Below, in pieces: positions 55,448 to 64,000 of a DNA stretch of 64,000 nucleotides. Made by a program: the position numbers and the translations under genes. The DNA comes from Heterotrichella gracilis. Taxonomy: Eukaryota > Sar > Xanthophyceae > Tribonematales > Xanthonemataceae. Below the pieces are notes generated by a model, which searched no databases, had not been told where the DNA came from, and saw nothing but the letters and a program-made list of their open reading frames with translations. Positions within the stretch are counted from its first letter, which is position 1. Each line of letters starts with the position of its first letter. The stretch covers positions 41,397-105,396 of the forward strand of contig JAULBX010009327.1 in the NCBI GenBank assembly GCA_032358255.1. The letters are read 5' to 3'.

Positions 55448-58234
55448 ATGCGCGCTGCTGGGGTTCGAACCCAGGCCTGCAGGCCTGTGCGGGTGGTATG
55501 TTCGAACCCACACCAGCACCCGCCACCAGCACCACCCAGAGGAGGTGCCGCCAGCACAAGCACCGCCAACACCGCCGCCAGTGGGACGACGAGGAGGGAC
55601 GTGTTGCTGTCAGTAGGGGCGCTGGCAGGTACCGAGTGATAGGATTTTAGGGTTCAGGGGTGTTGGCATCCACTGGCTTGGCGCGAGCCATATGTGTGCG
55701 ACAGTGGCAGTATCATAATGCTATTCACCTGTGGCTTCAGTTATTTATTGCCACTCGTTGCACACATAAGGGCTTGTGTGCTTGCAGTACAGCCACATTC
55801 CTTCATGCCAACTTTGCATTGCCATGGCGCACACCACCCTCGTACACGCAGCCACCCAATCGACAACCCACTGGTTCAATATCTCATAAAATGCCGTGTA
55901 ATTCGAATCTCATGCCCAAATTTGGATCAGCAGGTGGCCTTGCATTGGCCCAGCCCCCCAGCGCTTCTGCCGAATATGTGCCCCTGCCTCAAATGCTGGC
56001 AGCAAACGTGGCCCCCGCTTCGACCCGCAAATTGGACCCTCGCCTAGCAGCGGCCTTCACTGGAGCAGTGTATGGCGCGCTGGTGGAGTTGAAGGTGGGC
56101 GGGTATAGGGTTTTCAGTTGGATGCGGTACCCTAGCACAGGGTGCAGTGTACTTCAAGAAAGGAAGAGAGGAATGGCAGAATTAGGGCCCACAAGTCAGG
56201 GCTTACAGCAAGGCACTGTGACCTGCCAGACGGCTGGCCAAACAGGGCCTTAGCCAATGCGGCCTATGAACGCTAAAGGGTCAACGATGTGTTATCTGGA
56301 GTTTCACAGGTTGGGGCACAGCGCCATGAAACCCTACACCTTAACATGGCCCTGTGCTGCTGCTCAGGTGATGTCCGAAGAGGATTTCCAGAGGGAGAAT
56401 TTCAAGCTCCGATCCCGGGAGTACCAGTACTACTACCAGGTCAACCAGGACCGCTTGCCCAGGGTGCCTGATCTGTCGGACGAAGGGGGGGCAATCACCA
56501 TCCCCGCCTACTTCAATTTTGTGTACTACATCCTCTGGAAGGTGAGGGGCTGTGCGGCTTTGTCTCTGATGCAGGATCGAGGGTGTAGGGTTTACATTCC
56601 TGGTTTCTTGATGCCGCATGCCGCATGCCGCAGTGGCACTGATGGTGCTAGAGCTTCCGTACCTTTGATTATGGTAGCTAGGGTTTCCACCGAGGTTTTT
56701 CCGACGTGCTGCAGGTTGTGCTGCTGCACATGGAGGACCCCCTCGCCCGCCAGGCCTTTGTGACTGAGGCTGGGCGCCAGCTGGCATCCAGGCTGGCACC
56801 TGAGCAACTGGTGGCACTGCGGGAGGCGGGGCAGGCGGGTGAGTGATGGGTTTTGACGATCATGTGACAGGTGCTGGTGGTGCATGTTTCTGGGAATGGC
56901 ATGTGCGATGGTCATATGTCTGACACCTGCTTATTGTGTTATAATGCGTGGTGTCCTGTTTGAATCAATTCTGTTGCAGAGGCACAGTGCGAGCTAGCAA
57001 CCTGCAACATGCTGACCCGGCTTTTACAGCCTGGAAAAGGCCGTTGACCCGCCATTTAACCAGTCACTTGTTCATATTCAGACGAAGCGACATTTTGTTG
57101 TTACTTGCAAACATTACAGGCGGCGGGCGGGCGCCAATAGCACACGTCCAATCAGCGGTGACCAGCGTCCTCGAAATCCTAAAGCAGGGTAACTACCTGA
57201 CAGGGTACGACCTCATTTGGGGTGCCACGCCCCCCCTGGCAGGCACAGGCCAATCAGCCTCCTCCCTGCTCCAGCAGACAGTGGAGTTGGATGGTGATTC
57301 GGCGACAGGGGGGGACGTCAGCGTTACGTCTACTAGTGGAGGGGGAGAAGAGGCAGGGGAGGGGACGGATGCAAATGAGAGGGGAGAAATGCAGGTATGG
57401 ATGGAGAGTAAAGTCAAACGTCAATCAGTATCCCTTCACATGTTTTACAGGTCCCTTGCCATAGAGGGGAAACTATATTCTAGGGCATTACCATGCACCC
57501 GCACACCGCACCAAAACCGTTATCCAGGCCTGGTTGCTCTACCTTCCCTATGCACAAAACCCCTAATTTAGGCATAAGATTTGCTCTGAGAGTAGACTCC
57601 CGCAAGTTTTCCAGGCCAGGCTGACATTGAGGGTAACCCTAATTTAGGGCATTATCTCTCACACACACACAGCTCCCAAACCCTAATCTAGGGCATCGTT
57701 CCCCTGCAGATTTTCCAGGCCAGGCTGCATGGACCGGCTGACATTGAGGGGGCTGTGTCGCTGCGAGGGGAGGAGGGGGGGTGGTGGGGGAGGGGTGTGT
57801 GGGGGCTGCTGGCGGCTGTGCTGGCGGCAGGGGGGTATGACACGGCGGATGCAGACGAATACTTCTTCCAGGTAGGGACGCCAATGCATGCGATGTCAAT
57901 GATCCCACAGTGGATGCCAATTACCATTGCATTTTCAGATTTGAAAGCCCACTCATGCAGCTGCAGTGTTTGAAATTCACATACCATAGGCAACTCATGT
58001 CATGGAGCAGCACAGTTGGAACCCCACACCCCTCCGCACCCATTCCTGGACGGTGTGCATGGCAATCGGTGGGTTTCATGTCATTAACCCCCCATTCCCT
58101 TTAATTCGTAGGACGAGTGGGTTGGTCCCCGGGATTTGGTGTCGCGTGTGGTTCTGTGGCTTGGTGACCCGCTGATGCAGGTGGAGGTGCCATGGGTGCC
58201 AACCACACTGGTACAGGACTGGAGGGTGGGGTGA
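55448..58234 (+). CDS. Thylakoid-lumen protein of unknown function (Tat signal)
   Basis: Seven exons (55448-55628, 55934-56094, 56368-56541, 56715-56838, 57120-57394, 57710-57871, 58112-58234) give 399 residues, ending in TGA. The N-terminus is a bipartite plastid/thylakoid signal. A Ser/Thr/Pro-rich transit part is followed by a twin-arginine motif at 49-50 (TTRRDVLLSVGALAGGLALA) and an ASA cleavage site at 71-73, so the mature protein starts near AEYVPL and is predicted to enter the thylakoid lumen by the Tat pathway. The mature part is a soluble alpha/beta protein (DFQRENFKLRSREYQYYYQV, IPAYFNFVYYILWK, MEDPLARQAFVTEAGRQLAS, SAVTSVLEILKQGNYLTGYD, DEWVGPRDLVSRVVLWLGDP). I do not recognise the family. 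A low-complexity Gly/Glu linker near 235-270 breaks it into two parts. Exon edge copies flank exon 6 and the stop codon. Confidence 0.8.
57590..57755 (+). repeat. Duplicate of thylakoid-gene exon 6 acceptor edge
   Basis: TTTTCCAGGCCAGGCTG, followed by ACATTGAGGG, at about 57608 repeats the true exon start at 57712. The two copies are about 104 bp apart and separated by ACCCTAATTTAGGGCAT-type sequence. The shadow lacks a 13-bp piece of the exon (CATGGACCGGCTG), so it would shift the frame if used. Confidence 0.88.
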
Positions 58235-58380
58235 GGGCCGGCCGCCGGACTGGGTGGGGTATTACATGGTACCCACTATGCTCGTGCAGGGCTGGAGGCT
58301 GGGAACGGGGCGGCCAAGCGGGTACCCACTCGCGCGAGCGGCTCTGGTGTAGGACTAGAGGGTTGGGTGGATGAGGTGGC
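58190..58380 (+). repeat. Copies of the thylakoid-gene 3' coding end
   Basis: GTGCCAACCACACTGGTACA with GGACTGGAGGGTGGGGTGA at 58195-58234 is followed by two decayed copies, near 58268 (GTACCCACTATGCTCGTGCA, GGGCTGGAGGCTGGG) and 58320 (GTACCCACTCGC..., GGACTAGAGGGTTGGG). They lie past the stop codon, in the 3' UTR. Confidence 0.82.
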
Positions 58381-59200
58381 GGGCGTGCGGGAGGTGGCGG
58401 GAGGTGGTCACCCACATACCGTGTTGGTTGAGGGGTTTTATGGACCTAAGGCTTGTAGGGCTGTACTCCAGTGAGTTGCATCCATGAACAGGCATACTAC
58501 GATGCCACAAGGTCACTTTAAGTTGCGCGTACTTACAATATTTACTTGCGCGTGCTTAAGCCTGCCGTCTGTAATCGTGCCAGGCGCCTTACAATTTCTT
58601 TCCAGATTAGTAGTTTTAACGCTTTTGGTAGCAAACGGCACCGGTACGGTACTACCTTTTGTGGCAGACTGCCACACTGAGTGCACACTTCATGCCCAGC
58701 GGTGTGATGTAGCTATGTTGAAGTTCATTGTGGTGAATAATTCTTGGTGAACACTGAATGACACTGTCACACAACACAGGTTGTGCACACACGGGGTGAG
58801 GAATGGAAAATCTTAGTGGAAAATGGAGAATTAGGGGGGAAAAGACTCTAAAAAGTGCAGGCTAGCTGCCCACAGGGACAAAAAAATGCAATTACTGCAA
58901 AAGAAGCGCCGAAAAACCCTCTGATTAATCCTTCAAGTATCACAAACCCACAATCTCGTCGGTCCAAAAGTTTGCAAAATGAGAGCATACCACTGGCAGT
59001 ACTTCAAAGGAAAAAGGGTTGTGCCAAATTGAAAGCAGTCTCTCACCCCAACAATTATTAATATGGCCTACAGGGTTACCCCACAGGCCTACCGTAGCAG
59101 CTACCAGCACTAGCAATGCACGCACCACATACAAGTAACACTCAATGTGCATTCACCGATAACGTTAACCTAGAGTGGCTCATCCATTCAAAATTGCGCC
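58235..59200. other. 3' flanks of thylakoid gene and methyltransferase
   Basis: No coding exon supported. It holds the convergent 3' UTRs; an AT-richer stretch lies at 58740-59060. Confidence 0.5.
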
Positions 59201-60922
59201 CTACCCTCTCAGTGGCGCACCGCTCCAGGGCATGCCCTTGGTCAGCACACATGCCTCAGGCCAGCACTCTATGCTCACTATGTCTAATGGCTGCTCCTGG
59301 CATTGCTGGTTGGTCTGTGTGGTGTACAGCTTGGTGGCGTCGGTCGAGCGGCACATCACCACGTCGATCTTCTGCTTCAGGAACTCGATTGACTTGACAG
59401 GCTCCGACTCCTCTTGGAATGCCCTGCTCTTCTTGTAGTAGGCCACTGGAGTAAGGAAATACACCAACCACCTCAGCTAGATGAAAATCCACGAGAATTT
59501 CCAAATCCAGTGTCCAATGTAGCATTTGGGTAAGTAATCAGAAATAGCAGCCCATAAACGTAATGTACATTTTCATGCACGGACCCGCAACGGTTGCCAA
59601 AAGTATGAACCCCACTCACCGTTGATGTCTTCTATCACATAGATCCCTCCAGGCTTGACTGCGTCCCACAGGACCTCAAAGCTGGGGATTATGTGCGAAG
59701 ACTTGTGGCCCCCGTCGTCGATGAGCACATCGAACCCACCAAAGCTGTCTGCATACTCCTTGACCTGTGTCAGAAGGGTCTTATTGGCCTGGTCACCAAC
59801 AAAGAACCGCCCGTTGCTGCTTGCTATGTCTGCCGCAAACTTGGCGGCACACTCCGCGTCGTACTCCAGGAAAGACACCGTGGACTTGGGGTTGGTCAGG
59901 AACTCCTGCCACGTCTGGAAAGCACACACAGCGGTTTTAGGGTTTAGGGTTTGTCAGGAACCCCTGTGACAGCCCTGGACCACTCAACAGGATAGAGGTT
60001 TAAGGCTTTTTCAGCAACCTCTGCCACCCCAGGAACCCAGACAGCGGTTGGCAGTTGGCTCCAGACGAAAACCCACTTCAACCAACACAGCTGGAGTGCT
60101 TGAAACCTAACCAAAGCACTTACCCTTCACCTAATCTAGGGAATTGGCTGCGCCCCTGAGGTTGCAAAGCACAACAGTGCAGTAAAAACAACTACGACCA
60201 ATCCACGCCTGTAGGCTGCGTACCTATGCTAACACCGTGATCCATAGCCAACACACCCTACACAAACGCACCCCCAGTACACAACACCACACAAGCCAGA
60301 TCTGCACCCTCGGCATAGTTGCAACCCGACCCACCACCGTAGTTTAATCAAGGTTGTACCCTGGATCTATTGGTGAATGGGACCCCTCAATCAGCTTGCC
60401 ATTTACCCAAAATCCGGGCAGCAACACCTAACCCAAAACCTTACGACGATGGAGTTAAACAGAAGGCCATCTCATATGCATGCATGCATGCGACTCACAC
60501 AATTAGCGTATCGTTACGGTCGCATATTGCAGTCAACAGCTGTTGGGCTTCCAAATAGCTAGAAAGGTTAGAGGTGGGCATAGTATTACCTTTAGCGAGT
60601 GGCCAGGCCCGTTGCCGCCAGTGCAGCCCAGGCCGATCTCGAAAAGGTTGAGCGGCAGATGGCTGACGGCTGACAAATACTTCCCATAGAGATACTGATA
60701 AGTGTGCTTCCTCACTTTGTCAGTAGCAGTCCGGATAGCGACCTCTTTGTAGTGCACCCCATTGTGAATGTACTGGCCCATTACAGGACTTATCATTTCA
60801 GAGGGGTTAGCAGTCCCAGGCCACACCACAGTACGCTTTCCAACCACCGTATCGCAACCGATACCCAACAAAACCATACCCAGGAGGCAGTGTGAAAAAC
60901 CCAGGCGGCCGAGTGGCGCCAT
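59201..60922 (-). CDS. Signal-peptide SAM-dependent methyltransferase
   Basis: Three exons (60922-60590, 59914-59620, 59445-59201) give 290 residues with a TAG stop. The first 28 residues (LGFSHCLLGMVLLGIGC) form a signal peptide or membrane anchor, so the enzyme likely acts in the secretory pathway. A Rossmann methyltransferase follows: motif I LNLFEIGLGC (92-100, SAM glycine loop), motif II STVSFLEYD, the DVLIDDGGH segment at 173-181, and PGGIYVIEDIN. This acidic-histidine pattern (DDGGH plus EDIN) fits the CmcI/MycE/rhamnosyl O-methyltransferase group, which methylates sugar hydroxyls. A role in cell-wall or glycan O-methylation is inference. The C-terminal 80 residues (FLKQKIDVVMCRSTDATKLY) are also typical. 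The intron after exon 1 holds three copies of exon 2's acceptor edge. Confidence 0.85.
59890..60050 (-). repeat. Copies of methyltransferase exon 2 acceptor edge
   Basis: GTCAGGAACTCCTGCCACGT-CTGG at 59895 (true exon, acceptor at 59915) is repeated as GTCAGGAACCCCTGTGACAG with CCCTGG at 59954, and TCAGCAACCTCTGCCACCCC with AGG at 60011. They are separated by TTTAGGGTTTAGGG and AGCGGTT spacers. Confidence 0.85.
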
Positions 60923-61583
60923 GGTTCGACGCAGCCGGGTGGTCTAGAGAGTTGTCGTGGCGTTCATGGACAGCAAAGTTTGGTTCGAACCCACTACCGG
61001 AACTGCTTCAAAACTGTTGCATCAGGCGTAAAGGGCGCTGGGTTTCTACGATGTCGTTTGAAGGACGGTTGAATGCAATCTTATTGCAGGTGATAAAGCT
61101 CGCGTTGGCTGCTGAAAGAACTCATAGCACACTATCACCTAGCTTCCGCACCAGAGCTAGAAAGGTATTCCAAAATGAATGCAGTGGTAGTCAGATAAAA
61201 AGACCCTGTGCCAGGCTGGCGAGAGGTTTCAGAACGTTATAACTCACCCCAAAGTTGTGAAATGGGTTTAACCATAGCTAATAGCTACACCCAAACGCCA
61301 AGACCTTTATGTGGCCATAATATAATAACCGTTCGATACCGTGGTACACCAGACCCACCACTGACTGTCTGAGTAGTGCACGGTGCCAGATGACCAGGAT
61401 CAACGCTGACTTCACAGCACGCAATGCATGAATTTGTTGGGGTTTACAGTAGTCTGTTTAATGTGTTTCAGAATCTGCCAGAGTAGTGTACACTGTTTCT
61501 GCCAGTTTACTACATGGTGTCCCTTGTCCCTAGCGCCTAAGGATATTGGGACATCGTTTGGCAAATGTTGTGGTCGAATGGAG
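60923..61583. other. Upstream of methyltransferase, 3' of permease
   Basis: No coding sequence supported. TTTGGTTCGAACCC at about 60979 resembles a tRNA T-arm, but no acceptor stem or D-arm can be formed, so it is not called. Confidence 0.5.
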
Positions 61584-64000
61584 TCAGATACAAAGTCTGC
61601 AACAAGTGCTTTGCCCCTGTGGCCCGGCTGCCAGTGCCTGTACCCTACCCCTGCATGTTAGGCCCTGCAATCGGCCGCCACCAGGCACCCTGCCCCGCAA
61701 CACCCTCCCCAAGGGTTTCCGTCCCCCGCCCAAGGGTTCCCTCCCCAGCCACTGTTGCCTCGCCACCCCTTGCCACGTGTTGCCCCTCCCACAGCTAACT
61801 CGTTGTGGCTGACCTTGTGTGCATGCGCTGGCCACTCCACTGCCTGAGGGCCCAGGCCCGGCGTCCGCACCTGGCGGGAAATTCCCTCCCCCAGCTCCAC
61901 CCGCCCTTTCCTCCCCTTCGCCACTGCTCCCCTCCCCGCTTCCTCCCTGAATCTTCCCTCCCTGTGTGTTTTCACCCCCTTGAGAGGTGGCAGCACCAGA
62001 ATCCGCCACCTGGCGCCTGTATACCATCGGGAGGATAGGGGAGGGGGCCGCCAGCTGGCGAGCCACCACCGCACCCCCCACCAGCGCCACCACCAGCGCC
62101 ACACACACCCACAGCAGGGGGGCGTCGGCTCGGTACCCTAGCGAATACCCTAGGGGGGTGACGGCGATGGATGCCACAGGGGCGACCAGGGTGAGCAGGG
62201 CGAGGGAGGTGAGGTTGGATGCCTGGAGGAGGGTGGCTGCTAGGTTCTCGTTGAGGCGGAAATTGTGTGAGAACTGCATCACCTGGGATCGGAGAGAGGG
62301 AAGAGAGTCAGCAGCCATGACCAGCAGCAGGTGGTATACCCTAGGGGCGTAGCATCAAAACCATGGGGGGGGGGGTGCATTCGGGGAAGCTGTGTAGGAA
62401 CCACAGTCATGACCAGGGGGGTGGGGAGGGAAGCGGGGAGGAGACGTGTCAACAGCTAGTGGAACCCTAGAGGGTAGTCCGAGGAGACTTGCATGAACGC
62501 GGTGATGGAGAGAGGCTACAGTGGGGAGCGGTGAACCCCTACAACAGCGTTTAGTGCCTTCCCAGCGGGTATGGGCGCTAGCCTGTTGCCAAGGGTTATG
62601 GTTCCAGGGTTCCTAGGGTTTTCCTCACCGCCGCGGGTATTGGCGCCAGCCCGCACAGCACCACCGCCAGCGCCCCATGCAGCGCCACCCCCCTGAGCCC
62701 CACAGCCGCCACCGCCCCCAGCACCAGGGGGGGTACAAAACGCATGGCAAGGATGGCGCTCACGTCAGCCACCTGTGGAGGGGGTGGGGCGGCGAGGGTG
62801 GAGGCGAGGGGGTGGTGGTGGTGCACAAGTGGGCATCATGACGGCACGGGGGGTGGTACACGCATATAACTTGTTCTCCGTTGCATGTGCCTCGTCGGTG
62901 CTCGAGTAGACAAAAAGGCTGTTGCTTTCGATGCTGAATTACCTCGCTCCATGCAAATACAATACCCTACGTCCTGAATTCTATGGATTTCCTAGCTAGA
63001 AATCCTGAAATTTCTAGAAAAAATCACAATAAGAGTGCCCATCGCGCGGAGTTAAGTGCTGTGTAATAGTCACCTTTGCCTGTGGCTACATCTCTCGCTA
63101 AATTAAACCCTACACAGTCCTCAGCTCTCATAACACAAACCCTCATCGAGCACCAGCCAGCAGGAGTGAGATTGGGACCAGAGAAGTGTGGGGTGGAAAG
63201 ATGGGGGGGAGGGGTGGGGGGTGCATATGGGTGGAGGGGAGGATGGAGAAGGTGGGGTGATGGGTGCGGGATGAGAGGGGGAGAAGTGCACTGGGCCCAA
63301 CCGCAGCTCCTGACTAGCTGGCATGACAAACTGCTCTCAGGAGTATATGTCTTCATCATCGGACTTTTGCTTACAAACTATCACCCGTTTTGGGTGCACA
63401 CCACATTTTACTCTGCAAAAAGGAATAACGCAGCGCCCTGACCACACCCAATACCCTAGCCACACCCTACATCCTCCGCTACCCACACAGCCCCCACCTG
63501 CCGCTTTTCTGGCAGCTTCACCCTCAGAGACAGGCCAAAGCAGGCCAGCATGAGGGGGATGTGGGCCGAAGCAAGCAGCGCCGCCGCCGCCCCCACGCCC
63601 GCAGGGGGGGTGAACCCACTGAGGGCAATGGCCAGGCCAGCCACCAGCGCCCACAGGGGGGGGAACGTGGTGAGGAGCTGTAGGGCGTCGGAGAGGCGGG
63701 CACCGCCCACGTGGATGCTGCAGGGGAGGTGGGTGGGTGGGGCGATGGGGGAGGCAGCAGTGGCATGGGTGTGAAGGGGGAAGCAGATATTAATCCAGGG
63801 CCACGAGTCCCCCCTTCTCCCACCCTGGAACCCAATGTGCATCCATAACCATTGCCTACATATACCTCACCCACCCAGTCATCCACCCCTGGGACCCTAC
63901 CAGGATGCCGCCCCGCCGCCTTCAACACATCCACATACAAGCAACACACACCAACCCCTGCCCCTCACCTGCGCGCCACCCCTGCCGCCTCCACCGCCTG
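61584..64000 (-). CDS. Auxin-efflux-carrier-like membrane permease, 5' partial
   Basis: Four exons are visible on the minus strand: 64000-63969 (cut by the window end), 63717-63498, 62772-62629 and 62282-61584. The protein has strongly hydrophobic segments typical of the AEC/PIN-like family (ten-helix transporters for auxin-like or organic acids): FPPLWALVAGLAIALSGF, IPLMLACFGLSLRVKLP, SAILAMRFVPPLVLGAVAAV and LAVVLCGLAPIPAA, followed by VMQFSHNFRLNENLAATLLQ. The last two match the family's P-A-V-A helix and the downstream loop. The final exon adds another hydrophobic helix (PLLWVCVALVVALVGGAVVA) and then about 110 residues of Gly/Gln/Ser-rich low complexity, unusual for the family. That tail might instead be partly spliced out. 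The N-terminal half is beyond the window. Confidence 0.75.
62560..62665 (-). repeat. Copy of a permease exon donor edge
   Basis: GCGGGTATGGGCGCTAGCCT at 62566 copies the true exon-end sequence GCGGGTATTGGCGCCAGCCC at 62634, 68 bp away. The gene's donor (CCTCACCG) lies at 62623-62630, and the spacer between copies carries TCCTAGGGTTTTCC. Confidence 0.82.

Noticed and set aside
55458-55525. Two GTTCGAACCC motifs resembling a tRNA B box
   Set aside because: Both lie in the coding first exon of the thylakoid gene, and no A box or cloverleaf is present.
60975-61010. tRNA-like T-arm (GGTTCGAACC) upstream of the methyltransferase
   Set aside because: The T-stem has only three good pairs, and no acceptor stem, D-arm or anticodon arm can be formed around it.

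Overview
The window looks like nuclear DNA of a green alga (Chlorophyta). Nearly all genes are split into many short exons with GT-AG introns. The proteins include plastid and algal types: plastid-type protoporphyrinogen oxidase, a thylakoid Tat-targeted protein, APS kinase, and a proline-rich FAS1 wall-type protein. The introns are full of short CCCTAAA (TTTAGGG-type, plant/algal telomere) runs. The species cannot be fixed from sequence alone. No rRNA, tRNA, CRISPR, or viral element was found.

Layout. 1-3143 (+) is a TKL/Raf-like protein kinase whose 5' end lies outside the window. 5392-7049 (-) is a four-exon INSIG-family membrane protein. 8121-8864 (-) is a single-exon APS kinase, divergent from 9355-11412 (+), an LSM14/SCD6/DCP5 mRNP protein. 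13034-15958 (+) is mitochondrial trans-2-enoyl-CoA reductase, convergent with 16907-21357 (-), protoporphyrinogen oxidase. 22094-23876 (-) is a small F-box/coiled-coil protein. 24675-25905 (+) is an unrecognised gene. 27731-33054 (+) is a secreted FAS1, proline-rich protein. 35014-42054 (+) holds three tandem intronless F-box/LRR genes; the third has a frame break. 42583-50629 (-) is the 16-exon ubiquitin chain-elongation factor E4 (UBE4/Ufd2). 51180-52133 (+) is a small helical protein that may be a Mediator subunit. 52319-54671 (+) is a ZNF511-type zinc-finger protein. 55448-58234 (+) is a predicted thylakoid-lumen protein of unknown function. 59201-60922 (-) is a signal-peptide SAM-dependent methyltransferase. 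61584-64000 (-) is an auxin-efflux-carrier-like permease, cut by the window edge.

The most striking feature is structural. In most intron-bearing genes the edge of an exon, its splice site and the neighbouring intron sequence are repeated in tandem 2-5 times at a period of about 70-115 bp, leaving decayed shadow exons inside introns. Several copies keep working-looking splice sites, and at least one is an in-frame duplicate exon. The units usually carry CCCTAAA runs. Similar duplications cover the 3' ends of three coding regions, stop codon included. This looks like ongoing local duplication at gene edges that could lengthen or create introns.

Functional themes are mixed, as expected for a eukaryotic chromosome: protein turnover (UBE4, four F-box genes), organelle metabolism (MECR, PPOX, APS kinase), and membrane or wall proteins. 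Exon coordinates are read by hand from splice consensus and phase continuity. All multi-exon models close in frame with the phases given in the entries.
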